DNA of 63,939 nt from an uncultured Acidiferrobacteraceae bacterium (GTDB lineage: Bacteria; Pseudomonadota; Gammaproteobacteria; Acidiferrobacterales; SZUA-150), in contig CAJVXY010000014.1 in assembly GCA_913009895.1 (NCBI GenBank), forward strand, positions 1 through 63,939, given 5' to 3'. The notes beneath the pieces are model-generated. The model was not told where the DNA came from and did not search any database. It saw only the letters and a list, made by a program, of their open reading frames with translations. Every line of letters begins with the position of its first letter. The first letter of the stretch is position 1. The position numbers and the translations under genes are program-made. Of this stretch, positions 29,101 through 39,057 are shown piece by piece.

Positions 29101-31639
29101 TGATCCTGAACTGCTGGATATTTTTTGTGAAGAAGCCACAGATATATTACAAAATATCAATGACTCCCAAGGGCGCTGGCGTAGCAATCTCGGCGACACC
29201 ACCGTTGTCGCTGAATTAAAGAGAGCCCTGCACACATTCAAGGGTGGTGCCCGCATGGCTGGCGCTATGTCACTGGGGGCAGTGGCACATAATACCGAGA
29301 CACTGATTGGCCAAATTGAACAGGGATCAATAGAGCCGTCTATTGAGTTACTTGATTTACTCGACGAGATCCACGACTCCCTTGCCTTCGGGATCGCGCA
29401 GCTAAACGAGGGTAAACCGGTTACAGAACTGGCAACGGTCGCAGCACGTCTTGATGCCTTGCTTGCGGGCGGCGACATGGACGCAGCCAGTGTTACTGAT
29501 AGTGCTGATGTTTTGAACACAAGTATCGAGAATGATATTCAACTTGAGCCTGTGGCCGAGCCGGAAATTGAGATCGAAGGCCTGGCAATAGATGAAGAAA
29601 TAAATCTCACAGATATTGAAACTGATACTGGAACCGGTATTGAAACCGACACGTTCCAGGAAACACCTCTTAATGAAGAACTGACCGGTATCGAGGTTGA
29701 AGAAGTTTCCACGACCCCAGAACAAGCGGCACCACAATTCGAAACTGCCGCACCGTTAGGGCAAGTTGGACAGGTTGCCGCGCCAGCGACCACACCTGAA
29801 GCCGCATCTGGAAAACGGGAACAGATTCGAGTCCGGACTGATTTGCTGGATACCCTTGCAAACTATGCCGGTGAAGTCAGTATTTCCCGGGCACGAATGG
29901 AACAACAAATTTTCGGATTTCGTGAAAACCTGGGTGAGCTGGATCGTAACGTTGTCCGATTCCGCGAGCAATTACGTGACCTGGAAATTCAGTCTGAATC
30001 TCAAATCCTGGCCAAGGCGGAGGCTGAAGGTATTGATAATATCGAGGATTTTGATCCGCTCGAGTTTGACCGATTTAGCAGGTTACAACAATTATCCCGA
30101 AGTTTAACCGAGAGTTTGCACGATTTGGCAAGTATCCAGGGCAGTCTTGGTAACTTTGCCAGTGAAGCGGAAACCGTATTACACCAACAGGCACGTGTAA
30201 ATACGGACCTGCAAGAAGGTTTAATGCGCACCCGCCTGGTTAGTTTCTCGACCCAGGCTACCCGCCTGCGCCATATTGTCAGGCAAACTTCCAGGGAGGT
30301 AGACAAGCAAGCGCAGTTTGAAATTATCGGTGCCGAAGTTGAGCTGGACAGGAACGTACTGGAACGAATGATTGGCCCGTTTGAGCACATGATCAGGAAT
30401 AGCCTGGATCATGGTATTGAGTCGGCTGATGTAAGGCGCAAAAAAGGCAAGCCCGCCAGTGGCAAGATTAAGATTGAGACAGCCCAGCAAGGTAGCGAAA
30501 TTGTAATATTATTTTCTGATGATGGTTCAGGGTTGAATATTGAGGCGATTCGCAATAAGGCGATTGAACGCGGCCTTATATCCGCAGAAAGTAAATTGTC
30601 CAATGAGGAAATTACCCAGTTCATCCTGATGTCTGGATTCTCGACTGCCGAGAAGATCACGGCTATTTCCGGTCGAGGTGTCGGCATGGATGTCGTACAC
30701 AATGAGGTGCGCCAGCTTGGCGGCGCTATGTCGGTAGAAACAGAGCCCGATAAAGGGACGACTTTTGTTATTCGATTGCCTTTAACCTTGTCTATTACAC
30801 AAGCCCTGATGGTTTATATCGGTGAGCAACTTTACGCAACACCACTATCAGGTATCGTCAACATTCTGGAAGTTCCGATTAATGAGATGGATAAAATCTC
30901 TCTTGGCGGTGACGAGCCCGTTTTTAATTTCGGTGAACACGACTATCCGTTCATGCACCTGGGCGCCCGCCTGGAAGTACCATCAGTTCCACGTAACCCG
31001 AAAAAAGTACCGGTATTGCTGGTCAAGAGCGGTTCGCGGACGGTGGCAATCCAGGTTGATGGCCTGGGTGGCACGAAAGAAATTGTAATCAAAAATGTGG
31101 GTCCCCTGGTGGGTGAAGTGCGGGGCATTTCTGGTGCGACTATACTTGGTGATGGTACCGTGGTCCTGATTCTGGACGTACCGGATCTTTGGGTGTCTGA
31201 CGATTTAATGCATGTCGCTCATGTTAAGGCGCCTGCAGTAGAGGTGGCAGTTGAACGAGCAGTACCGCTAGTCATGGTCGTGGATGATTCATTAACTGTA
31301 CGAAAAATTACCAGTCGGCATTTGCTTAAGAAGGGCATGGAATGTATCACCGCCAAAGATGGCCTGGACGCACTCGAAAAATTGCGTGATCACAGGCCGG
31401 ATGTCATGTTGGTTGATATTGAAATGCCACGCATGGATGGTTACGAGCTGACATCAAGAATTCGCGCGACCCGGGATCTTAAAGACATCCCGATTATCAT
31501 GATTACATCTCGAGCCGGTAAAAAACACAAAGACAAGGCTTTTGGCCTGGGCGTCGATGATTATATGAGTAAACCCTATCAGCAGGATCAATTATTTGAA
31601 AATATTGAACGGCTGATAAAAGAAGGCAGGACACCCTGA
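26192..31639 (+). CDS. chpA: Chemosensory hybrid histidine kinase ChpA (PilL)
   Basis: CheA-type hub of the Pil-Chp system, 1815 residues, shorter than the ~2470 of P. aeruginosa ChpA. In order: a degenerate N-terminal Hpt-like segment with His51 in HQVTGTLEMV; an extended helical region with FimL-like character; three recognisable Hpt motifs, HTIKGSGRMVG (about 672), HTLAGTARSVG (about 827) and HTFKGGARMAG (about 1013); an acidic Glu/Pro linker (about 1110-1205); CheA dimerisation and ATPase with HMIRNSLDHGIE, DDGSGLN and GRGVGMDVV (about 1390-1520); a CheW-like domain; and a C-terminal receiver with LVDIEMPRMDGYE and a late Lys in YMSKPY. It could phosphorylate PilG and PilH. Confidence 0.94.
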   Translation: MAVTSSVDHSTLGWVKTEIDESLKQARQALESYVDDSSDDTQLRFCITHLHQVTGTLEMVELDGAALLAKENEELADAILYDKITPDKTTYEALTRGMLTLPDYLSRLQFGEPDAPIKLVPAVNELRLARNEAELPEIDFFKPDLSVRPPREDPEARKLNEDEVKDLAKELRPRFQVALLEWLRDTGSENAINNMVVVLDQLGRDAHLGVVQQLFWVASGLLEAMMNKDLDATNDRKKLLARLDQQIRKLIDGAGKSEIRNTSEALVKSILFQVGKSSAGSPRVKQLRQAFDLDLLLGRVAADSDLDMEALPTPEVLDSVASALAIEILEAQDSLATYFDPDEPGEKSLRLLVELLTKMSSTMGMLGAPMLKNMVDELAKVAGKIDSGEIEASEAISMTMARALLLVESSSQDLVRSATDWKQQINDIRTVLKAVAEGGGEALPSSEGLEVSDGELTDSDFKQLFGVVAGEINTGLARIEDEFETFASDTSQHQHLESIIKLLSQIHGALQIIGQVPAADLVDKTSGYVGSILNKSLSPGEKVLDALAVCIGTIGAYIDGVQNNRSNLEDLLALALGEMNAVSEEAGIEISDGTHAREMVASSDTGLSDAGIASDHALPDPGILDDEDLDDEIMEIFIEDARDSLATIDKNFPVWRKDPGNREALVEVRRGFHTIKGSGRMVGATEIAELAWSVEDLLNKIRDEKIERSETVLELIEHVRNVMPDMVVQLEGGAGPTDDIGALRSMAAQLADGGQVDSATVRVQSVSPSVPVGIPEIDKSVPELDSALLEIFTGEAREHTQAIEKEVADCREKGGCFAGEIIIRSAHTLAGTARSVGLNFMSSTCKEMENLLLRLEQQQLLLETDTLDLFDAVSQAINNLIESMESNGTVDDALINKFADLQVSLVAIIASLPQPEEGDDLMPTVAAINAAGSLNFDNVAQLNAGQAEADIVGESFTAEAFETGIPDDEIDPELLDIFCEEATDILQNINDSQGRWRSNLGDTTVVAELKRALHTFKGGARMAGAMSLGAVAHNTETLIGQIEQGSIEPSIELLDLLDEIHDSLAFGIAQLNEGKPVTELATVAARLDALLAGGDMDAASVTDSADVLNTSIENDIQLEPVAEPEIEIEGLAIDEEINLTDIETDTGTGIETDTFQETPLNEELTGIEVEEVSTTPEQAAPQFETAAPLGQVGQVAAPATTPEAASGKREQIRVRTDLLDTLANYAGEVSISRARMEQQIFGFRENLGELDRNVVRFREQLRDLEIQSESQILAKAEAEGIDNIEDFDPLEFDRFSRLQQLSRSLTESLHDLASIQGSLGNFASEAETVLHQQARVNTDLQEGLMRTRLVSFSTQATRLRHIVRQTSREVDKQAQFEIIGAEVELDRNVLERMIGPFEHMIRNSLDHGIESADVRRKKGKPASGKIKIETAQQGSEIVILFSDDGSGLNIEAIRNKAIERGLISAESKLSNEEITQFILMSGFSTAEKITAISGRGVGMDVVHNEVRQLGGAMSVETEPDKGTTFVIRLPLTLSITQALMVYIGEQLYATPLSGIVNILEVPINEMDKISLGGDEPVFNFGEHDYPFMHLGARLEVPSVPRNPKKVPVLLVKSGSRTVAIQVDGLGGTKEIVIKNVGPLVGEVRGISGATILGDGTVVLILDVPDLWVSDDLMHVAHVKAPAVEVAVERAVPLVMVVDDSLTVRKITSRHLLKKGMECITAKDGLDALEKLRDHRPDVMLVDIEMPRMDGYELTSRIRATRDLKDIPIIMITSRAGKKHKDKAFGLGVDDYMSKPYQQDQLFENIERLIKEGRTP

Positions 31640-31673
31640 GTTTAGATTTTAATGATTACAGGAAGGAACAAGC

Positions 31674-32120
31674 TTGGCTGATGATAACCAATTCATAAGT
31701 ATCCGAATCAGGAATACTTCATATCTACTCCCGGCCAATGCCAGTTTGGGCATAGAGCAACGGGAAACGCTGGAAATTAATTCTGGAACAGGCAGTAATG
31801 CAGTTGCCTGGAAGGTAGTGGGTGCGAACAAGTGGCCCGCTTATGCGCTGGATGAGAACCTGAAACTAACCGGTGGTAATGCCTGGGAGCGAGTTGTTTA
31901 TCTGCAAGATGGAGGGCGTGTCGTTGGTCTGGCCGCCGAAAACATACAGATAATGAATCGGGATGATGTTCAGGTGAAACCTTTTTTACCTGTAGGCCCC
32001 GCCCCTAAAAGTGGCAAGCACGTGTTTTCATCGTCATGGATCGACGGTAATACACCTGTATTAACGTTTGAACCGAGTGCCCTGGCTGCTTATTTAACGG
32101 TTGTTGGGGGTGGTTCGTGA
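31674..32120 (+). CDS. Degenerate CheW-like protein
   Basis: 148 residues, TTG start at 31674 (no better in-frame start). The pattern ISIRIRNTSYLLPANASLGIEQRE and GRVVGLAAENIQIM resembles a shortened, divergent CheW fold. It follows chpA by 34 bases and overlaps the next gene by four (GTGA), so it belongs to the operon. In pseudomonads the place after chpA holds chpB (methylesterase) and chpC (CheW); no methylesterase is seen here. A second adaptor or scaffold is plausible. Confidence 0.6.
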   Translation: MADDNQFISIRIRNTSYLLPANASLGIEQRETLEINSGTGSNAVAWKVVGANKWPAYALDENLKLTGGNAWERVVYLQDGGRVVGLAAENIQIMNRDDVQVKPFLPVGPAPKSGKHVFSSSWIDGNTPVLTFEPSALAAYLTVVGGGS

Positions 32121-32578
32121 GTAGCAGCCAGGTTGTCAGCCAATCAGTCCATACGCTGCTGGTGCCAACAACGGCTGAGGCTTTATTAATACCGAGTGCG
32201 GTGGTCGCCGAAGTGGTCACGGTATCAAACCTGGTGCCATTACCTGCCGGACCGGACTGGTGTTCAGGTTTGGTTGCCTGGCGAAACCGGGCCTTGCCCG
32301 TAATTTCCATAGAGGTGTTAACAGGCAGGCCATATGTGCCGTCTGGTCCCAGGTCAAAGTTTGTTGTATTTTTCCCCCTTCCAGGGTGTCATGAATCCCA
32401 GTTTTTTGCCATCCAGTCATTAACTGAACCTCAGCCTAATAATATCTCTGATACCAAGGGTATGGTGGTGAAAACGCCGAACCTGCCAATTGCTGCCTCA
32501 GCCCTGAACCTGGAAGGTGTCGTCGCAATCATCCCTGACCTGGAGTGGTTAAAAGAAACGCTGTACCCCGCCAGGTAA
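32117..32578 (+). CDS. CheW-like protein, possible ChpC counterpart
   Basis: 153 residues with a GTG start overlapping the previous stop. CheW-like core: LLVPTTAEALLIPSAVVAEV, GLVAWRNRALPVISIEVL (the usual G-l-i-x-R-G-x-x-l-P-V-i pattern) and LEGVVAIIPDLEWL. Last gene of the Pil-Chp cluster by position, so it may be the ChpC equivalent. Ends 52 bases before the convergent bioA stop, with a palindrome between. Confidence 0.65.
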   Translation: MSSSQVVSQSVHTLLVPTTAEALLIPSAVVAEVVTVSNLVPLPAGPDWCSGLVAWRNRALPVISIEVLTGRPYVPSGPRSKFVVFFPLPGCHESQFFAIQSLTEPQPNNISDTKGMVVKTPNLPIAASALNLEGVVAIIPDLEWLKETLYPAR

Positions 32579-32584
32579 TCGCTG

Positions 32585-32611
32585 CCAGTTAACCGACTAA
32601 GAATTAACTGG
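32585..32611. terminator. Bidirectional terminator-like palindrome
   Basis: CCAGTTAA (32585-32592) and TTAACTGG (32604-32611) form a perfect 8-bp stem with an 11-base loop between convergent genes, with T-rich sequence on the plus-strand side (TTGGTTTAATTGTTTTGG). Confidence 0.5.
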
Positions 32612-32630
32612 TTGGTTTAATTGTTTTGGT

Positions 32631-33983
32631 TTAACTGCTATGGCATGCGAAATTAATGCCGGAAATTGCTGTGGCAGTCATTTTTTTTATTTCATCTTCA
32701 TTAATTACGTAAGGTGGCATCAGGTAAACGACGCTGTCTAACGGTCTTAATAAAACTCCCTGTTTGAGTCCATATTGATAAACCTGCTGGCCCAGTCGTT
32801 GTTGCCAGGGATAAGGAATTTTCTTTTGTTTATCTTTTATTAGTTCAATTGCCAGTATCATGCCTGTTTGTCTGATCTCGGCAACATGGGGGTGGTCTTG
32901 AAGTTGCGCCACCTGGCCGTAAATATTTTCAGCCAGTTTTTTATTTTTCTCAATAACATTGTCTTCGGAAAATATATCCAGGGTCGTCAATGCTGCCGCG
33001 CAGGCCAATGCATTGCCTGTATAACTGTGGGAGTGCAGGAACCCTTTTAGAGTGTCGTAATCATCATAAAAAGCCTGGTAGATTTTTTCTGTGGTCAGGC
33101 AAACAGACAATGGCAAAAAACCACCGGTAATGCCTTTGCCAAGGCATAACATGTCCGGCGTAATACCCGCCTGTTCACACGCAAACAGGGTGCCGGTGCG
33201 ACCAAAACCCACTGCCACCTCATCTGCGATTAGATGGACATTATATTGGTCACATGCCGCACGTAATAATTTCAGATACACTGCGTCATACATACGCATA
33301 TTGCCGGCACATTGAACAAGTGGCTCAACAATAACCGCACAAACTTCATCGGCATGCTCTTCAAGGGCCTGGGTCATGTGCGCAAACAAACGTTCAGAAT
33401 ATTCCCGGCACGATTCCCCAGGTTCACGATTAAAACAATCAGGTGAAGCTACTTCTATTACGTCCAGCAACAGGGAGTCATAAATAGATTTATAAAGTTT
33501 GACCTGACCCACAGACAAGGCACCCAGGGTTTCGCCGTGGTAACTATTGCCAAGGCTGATAAATTTCTTTTTTTTGGATTCACCGGTATTGCGCCAGTAC
33601 TGGTAACTCATTTTTAACGCGATTTCGACGGCAGCCGATCCGTTGTCAGCATAGTTACATCTTGTCAGTCCCGGTGGTGTCAGTGCCACCAGTCTTTCTG
33701 ACAACTCAATAATGGGTTCATGGGTAAAACCGGCGAGCAAGACATGTTCCAGCGTCTGGGCCTGGTTGCTAATGGCCCTGGCAATGCGCGGATTGGCGTG
33801 CCCGAACAGGTTCACCCACCATGAACTGATGGCATCAATGTATCGATTGCCATCAAAATCCTCGAGCCAGACGCCCTGGCCCCTCTTAATAGGTATAGGC
33901 GGCCAGGACTCATGATCCTTCATCTGGGTGCAGGGGTGCCAGAGCACATCAAGATCCCGGCGGCTCAATTGGTCATTATTCAT
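32631..33983 (-). CDS. bioA: Adenosylmethionine-8-amino-7-oxononanoate aminotransferase
   Basis: PLP-dependent class III aminotransferase making 7,8-diaminopelargonate in biotin synthesis. BioA-specific start DVLWHPCTQMKDHE, then SSWWVNLFGHANPRIA, DNGSAAVEIALKMSYQYW, LGNSYHGETLGALSV, and the PLP lysine in LCLGKGITGGFLPLS. 450 residues. Stands alone here; other bio genes are not in the window. Confidence 0.95.
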   Translation of the reverse strand: MNNDQLSRRDLDVLWHPCTQMKDHESWPPIPIKRGQGVWLEDFDGNRYIDAISSWWVNLFGHANPRIARAISNQAQTLEHVLLAGFTHEPIIELSERLVALTPPGLTRCNYADNGSAAVEIALKMSYQYWRNTGESKKKKFISLGNSYHGETLGALSVGQVKLYKSIYDSLLLDVIEVASPDCFNREPGESCREYSERLFAHMTQALEEHADEVCAVIVEPLVQCAGNMRMYDAVYLKLLRAACDQYNVHLIADEVAVGFGRTGTLFACEQAGITPDMLCLGKGITGGFLPLSVCLTTEKIYQAFYDDYDTLKGFLHSHSYTGNALACAAALTTLDIFSEDNVIEKNKKLAENIYGQVAQLQDHPHVAEIRQTGMILAIELIKDKQKKIPYPWQQRLGQQVYQYGLKQGVLLRPLDSVVYLMPPYVINEDEIKKMTATAISGINFACHSS

Positions 33984-34447
33984 GGTTTTTTAAATTGTGT
34001 GATTTGCCTGTTTTGGTTGTCTGCGGACTAAAAAAAGAATTATACATGGTCTGAGAAACGGAATTGGCCGTGATTTTTACCATATATTATAAATGGATAT
34101 GGGGTATTTTTTGCTTACATACAGGGTGATGCCGTAAATTTATAACCCTATTCAGGAGTTTTTAAGCCTGTCTATTGCCCCAACCTATGCCCATCTGGGA
34201 GAATACGCGCCTACTTTTTAACCGGCCTTGTTTGGGGCAGTTTTTGTGCAATGTCGGTTTCTTTATTTGTCTGGATTTGTCTGGATTTGTCAGGCTTAGG
34301 GCATTAGGATACGCGGCCATTTTAAAAGCTGGGGCGGCCGGGGGTGTTATTTTTCCGATATCCCGGTCAAACAGATCATGAATCAATTCAGGCCTTGGCG
34401 GTTGCCGTGCCTGAAAGACAGAATTTTAACTTTGTGAGGGTAATTCA
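33984..34447. other. Long leader region upstream of tkt
   Basis: 464 bases between divergent bioA and tkt. It holds an AT-rich stretch (34021-34150) suited to promoters and a three-copy 10-base tandem repeat (34265-34294). I recognise no TPP or SAM riboswitch, and no RNA gene. Short open frames have no supporting features. Confidence 0.4.
34265..34294 (+). repeat. Tandem repeat of ATTTGTCTGG, three units
   Basis: Units at 34265-34274, 34275-34284 and 34285-34294; the third has one change (ATTTGTCAGG). It lies about 155 bases before the tkt ATG. Confidence 0.8.
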
Positions 34448-36460
34448 ATGTCAGCAAAACCTGAAGATGCAGTTCCTGGTCGGCGTGTACTTGCCAATGC
34501 CGTGCGCGCGCTCAGCATGGACGCGGTACAAAAAGCCAACTCGGGCCACCCCGGTGCGCCCATGGGCATGGCCGATATCGCCGAAGTCCTGTGGAATGAT
34601 TACCTGAAGCATAACCCGGCTAACCCGGACTGGGCTGATCGCGATCGTTTCGTACTGTCTAATGGCCATGGCTCCATGCTGATTTACTCGCTGTTACACC
34701 TGACGGGTTACGATCTTGGTATCGACGACCTGAAGAATTTCCGCCAGCTTCATTCCAGGACACCTGGACACCCCGAATATGGTTACGCGCCGGGTGTCGA
34801 AACCACCACAGGGCCCCTGGGCCAGGGCATTACCAATGCCGTGGGTATGGCCATCGCTGAAAAAACACTGGCAGCTGAATTTAATGAAAAAGGCCACGAT
34901 ATTGTTGACCACAATACCTATGTCTTTTTGGGTGATGGTTGCCTGATGGAAGGCATTTCCCATGAGGCCTGTTCACTGGCCGGTACCCTGGGCCTGGGTA
35001 AACTCGTTGCCTTCTGGGACGATAACGGGATTTCCATTGATGGCCAGGTTGATGGCTGGTTTACCGACGATACACCCGGACGTTTTGAAGCTTACGGCTG
35101 GCACGTGATTGCCAATGTCGACGGCCATGATCCAGCAGCGCTTACTAAAGCTATTGATATGGCCAAGGCAATGGCGGATAAACCGACCCTGATCTGCTGC
35201 AAGACCACCATTGGTTTTGGTTCACCCAACAAGGCTGGCAGTCATGCCTGTCATGGCGCACCTTTAGGTGATGAAGAAATTAACCTGACCAAGGCCGCCC
35301 TGGGCTGGGACCATGGTGCTTTTGAAGTACCGGCGAATGTTTATGCTGGTTGGGATGCCAAGGCCAACGGCAAAAAAGAAGAAGCGGCCTGGGATAAAAA
35401 GTTTGCTGCTTATCAATCTGCTTTCCCGGAACAGGCTGCGGAATTTAAGCGGCGCATGGCGGGTGAATTGCCTGCTGACTGGTCTGCCAAGGCGGATGAT
35501 TTTATCCAGTCTGTCGTGGCCGAAGCAAAAACCACTGCCACACGCCATGCTTCACTGGCATCGATTGAGGGTTTTACCAAAATATTACCAGAAATATTCG
35601 GTGGTTCTGCCGATCTCGGTTGTTCCAATATGACCGAATGGTCTAATTACAAACCCATGCGTGCTGATAAACCGGATGCCAATTATATAAATTATGGTGT
35701 CCGTGAATTTGGCATGTCGGCCATAATGAATGGTCTGACATTACATGGCGGCGTGATTCCATTTGGCGCAACCTTCCTGATGTTTTCTGAATACGCACGA
35801 AATGCCCTGCGCATGGCGGCATTAATGAAAATCAGAAGCATATTTGTCTATAGCCATGATTCTATTGGTCTCGGCGAAGATGGCCCAACTCACCAGGCGG
35901 TGGAACAAATCCCGACCTTGCGCATGATTCCGAATATGGAAGTCTGGCGTGCCTGTGACACGGTTGAAAGTGCGGTGAGCTGGCGGGCAGCACTGGAAAG
36001 AAAAGACGGCCCGTCGTGCCTGATTTTCTCCCGCCAAAATCTGGATTTTCAAACTCGTTCAGCTGAGCAAGTTGCCAACATTCGCAAAGGTGGTTACGTC
36101 CTGAAGGATTGTGACGGGTCGCCTGATGCCATCATTATTGCCACGGGTTCCGAGGTTGCGCTGGCAATGGGTGCGGCTGAGAAACTAAGCGACAAGAAAA
36201 TTCGGGTTGTCTCAATGCCTTCAACCAACGTATTTGATGCCCAGGACGAAACCTACAAGGAATCAGTGCTACCGGCAGCAGTTACGGCACGTGTTGCAGT
36301 TGAAGCTGCTGTGACGCAAGGCTGGTACAAGTATGTGGGTTTGAATGGCGCGGTTGTTGGTATTGACCGTTTTGGCGAGTCTGCACCAGCAAGTGAGTTA
36401 TTCAAGGAGTTTGGTTTTACTGTCGATAACGTAGTCAAGACAGTTAAAAACGTCATGTAA
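34448..36460 (+). CDS. tkt: Transketolase
   Basis: TPP enzyme moving two-carbon ketol units between sugar phosphates (pentose phosphate and Calvin cycles). N-terminal [23 protein letters not shown]-binding [20 protein letters not shown] with later DDNGISIDG, the Pyr domain [16 protein letters not shown], and C-terminal [16 protein letters not shown]. 670 residues. First of a tkt-gap-pgk-pyk-fba run, an arrangement common in autotrophic and methylotrophic gammaproteobacteria. Confidence 0.97.
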   Translation: MSAKPEDAVPGRRVLANAVRALSMDAVQKANSGHPGAPMGMADIAEVLWNDYLKHNPANPDWADRDRFVLSNGHGSMLIYSLLHLTGYDLGIDDLKNFRQLHSRTPGHPEYGYAPGVETTTGPLGQGITNAVGMAIAEKTLAAEFNEKGHDIVDHNTYVFLGDGCLMEGISHEACSLAGTLGLGKLVAFWDDNGISIDGQVDGWFTDDTPGRFEAYGWHVIANVDGHDPAALTKAIDMAKAMADKPTLICCKTTIGFGSPNKAGSHACHGAPLGDEEINLTKAALGWDHGAFEVPANVYAGWDAKANGKKEEAAWDKKFAAYQSAFPEQAAEFKRRMAGELPADWSAKADDFIQSVVAEAKTTATRHASLASIEGFTKILPEIFGGSADLGCSNMTEWSNYKPMRADKPDANYINYGVREFGMSAIMNGLTLHGGVIPFGATFLMFSEYARNALRMAALMKIRSIFVYSHDSIGLGEDGPTHQAVEQIPTLRMIPNMEVWRACDTVESAVSWRAALERKDGPSCLIFSRQNLDFQTRSAEQVANIRKGGYVLKDCDGSPDAIIIATGSEVALAMGAAEKLSDKKIRVVSMPSTNVFDAQDETYKESVLPAAVTARVAVEAAVTQGWYKYVGLNGAVVGIDRFGESAPASELFKEFGFTVDNVVKTVKNVM

Positions 36461-36467
36461 AAATAGT

Positions 36468-36497
36468 ATGCCGGTTGTCGCTTGCAGCAGCCGGTAT
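36468..36497 (+). terminator. Terminator-like hairpin after tkt
   Basis: A 10-base arm ATGCCGGTTG (36468-36477) pairs (two G-U) with CAGCCGGTAT (36488-36497). The T-rich tract comes about 12 bases later, so it may only slow or partly end transcription before gap. Confidence 0.35.
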
Positions 36498-36522
36498 TCA
36501 TTAAACGTTTTCTATTTTTTAA

Positions 36523-37544
<1,022 letters not shown>

Positions 37545-37545
<1 letters not shown>

Positions 37546-37660
37546 GCGGATCTTTTGTCCGCTGGGGGTGTTGCGGCACAGTTTCTAAATGCTCACGTAC
37601 TATTGTACGCTCCGCTTTAGAAACTATACCGCGCCTACCCAGCGAACAAAATCTCTCGCT
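37545..37660. repeat. Large nested palindrome between gap and pgk
   Basis: Outer arms of 14 bases match at 13 positions (37553-37566 and 37638-37651). Inner arms AGTTTCTAAA (37580-37589) and TTTAGAAACT (37616-37625) are perfect. The tip has GTAC-TATT-GTAC (37597-37608). It begins at the gap stop codon. Its shape and CTCACGTAC...GTACGCTCCG tip resemble dispersed repeats I recall from other gammaproteobacteria. Confidence 0.75.
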
Positions 37661-37678
37661 TAGTATTAATTTTTAATT

Positions 37679-37713
37679 AACCAGCCTGGGTTTGCCGGGC
37701 TGGTTAGTTTTTT
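37679..37713 (+). terminator. Strong intrinsic terminator downstream of gap
   Basis: AACCAGCCTGG (37679-37689), loop GTTTG, CCGGGCTGGTT (37695-37705) with one G-U pair, then a run of six T ending at 37713. pgk, starting 67 bases later, probably has its own promoter or depends on read-through. Confidence 0.85.
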
Positions 37714-37779
37714 AAAAGTTGTTTGTTAAATTAAATAAAAAATTTACCAAACAATTTTTAGTTTTTTTAGGAGTTTTGA

Positions 37780-38958
37780 ATGTCTTTTATCAAGTTGACC
37801 GATCTTGATCTATCTGGCAAGCGCGTTTTAATTCGTGCCGATTTAAATGTGCCTGTTAAGGATGGCAAGGTAACTTCAGATGCGCGTATTACTGCATCCA
37901 TGCCGACCGTAGAACACTGCATGAAGGCAGGTGCTTCTGTCATGGTGATGTCTCATCGTGGCCGTCCTGAAGAGGGCAAGGTTGATGATGAAAACTCCAT
38001 GTTACCTATTGCAGAAAATATGTCTGCCAAACTGGGCAAGGATGTAAAACTGGTTAAAGACTATCTTGATAAAATACCACAGGTTGCCCCTGGTGAAGTG
38101 GTGCTTTTGGAGAATGTACGCTTTAATGCCGGCGAGAAAAAAGATGACGAAACATTGGCTAAAAAATACGCGGCACTTTGTGATGTATTTGTTATGGACG
38201 CCTTTGGTACCTCGCACCGGGCCCAGGCCTCTACCCATGGTGTCGGCAAATTTGCAGCAACTGCCTGTGCCGGTATTCTCCTGGCCAGTGAGCTGGAATG
38301 CCTGGCCAAGGCCCTGGCTAACCCAGCTCGTCCCATGGTCGCTATTGTCGGTGGCTCAAAGGTTTCAACGAAGCTTACCGTGCTGGAAGCATTGTCTGAA
38401 AAAGTAGATCAACTGGTGGTTGGCGGCGGTATTGCCAATACTTTTCTGAAGGCTATGGGTCATAATGTTGGCAAGTCACTGTGCGAAGATGATTTGGTCG
38501 ATACGGCCAGGGCACTGGCTGAAAAAATGAAAAAACGGGGTGCCAGTATTCCCATTGCTGTCGATGTCGTTTGCGGCAAGAAATTCGATGAGAACGAGCC
38601 AGCGGTATTAAAAAAAGCAGACGAAGTCCTGGACGACGATATGATTTTTGATATTGGGCCTGAAAGCGCAAAGGAGCTGGCTGATATCATAACCGGCGCC
38701 GGTACTATTATATGGAACGGCCCGGTTGGCGTTTTTGAGTTCGACCAGTTTGGCGAAGGCACTAAAACAGTTTCATTGGCGATTGCCAATGCCAATGGTT
38801 TTAGTCTGGCGGGTGGCGGTGATACGATTGCGGCCATCCAGAAGTATGATATCTATGACAAGGTATCTTATATATCTACTGCCGGTGGTGCATTCCTTGA
38901 GTACCTGGAAGGAAAAACATTGCCTGCTGTTGCCATGCTGGAAGAAAGGGCCAGGTAA
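37780..38958 (+). CDS. pgk: Phosphoglycerate kinase
   Basis: Reversible phosphate transfer between 1,3-bisphosphoglycerate and ADP. Seen: [55 protein letters not shown] and GGGDTIAAI near the C-terminus. 392 residues, ATG 37780 after AGGAG. Third member of the sugar-phosphate run. Confidence 0.97.
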   Translation: MSFIKLTDLDLSGKRVLIRADLNVPVKDGKVTSDARITASMPTVEHCMKAGASVMVMSHRGRPEEGKVDDENSMLPIAENMSAKLGKDVKLVKDYLDKIPQVAPGEVVLLENVRFNAGEKKDDETLAKKYAALCDVFVMDAFGTSHRAQASTHGVGKFAATACAGILLASELECLAKALANPARPMVAIVGGSKVSTKLTVLEALSEKVDQLVVGGGIANTFLKAMGHNVGKSLCEDDLVDTARALAEKMKKRGASIPIAVDVVCGKKFDENEPAVLKKADEVLDDDMIFDIGPESAKELADIITGAGTIIWNGPVGVFEFDQFGEGTKTVSLAIANANGFSLAGGGDTIAAIQKYDIYDKVSYISTAGGAFLEYLEGKTLPAVAMLEERAR

Positions 38959-39057
38959 CTAGCGACTAGTTACGAGGAATGAGTGAATCGGCAAACAAAT
39001 TATTGTCAGCCGGTTTATAATTAAAAACCTAGTTACTCGATACAAGAAACTTAAATT

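Noticed and set aside
34265-34294. Direct repeats as a possible CRISPR array
   Set aside because: Units are 10 bases, contiguous, without spacers; no cas gene in the window.
34162-34386. Open frames in both directions upstream of tkt
   Set aside because: Short, no ribosome site, and one runs through the tandem decamer repeat; treated as leader DNA.
33984-34447. TPP or SAM riboswitch before tkt
   Set aside because: The conserved TPP core (CTGAGA...ACCTGATCTGG) is absent and no SAM-class core is visible.
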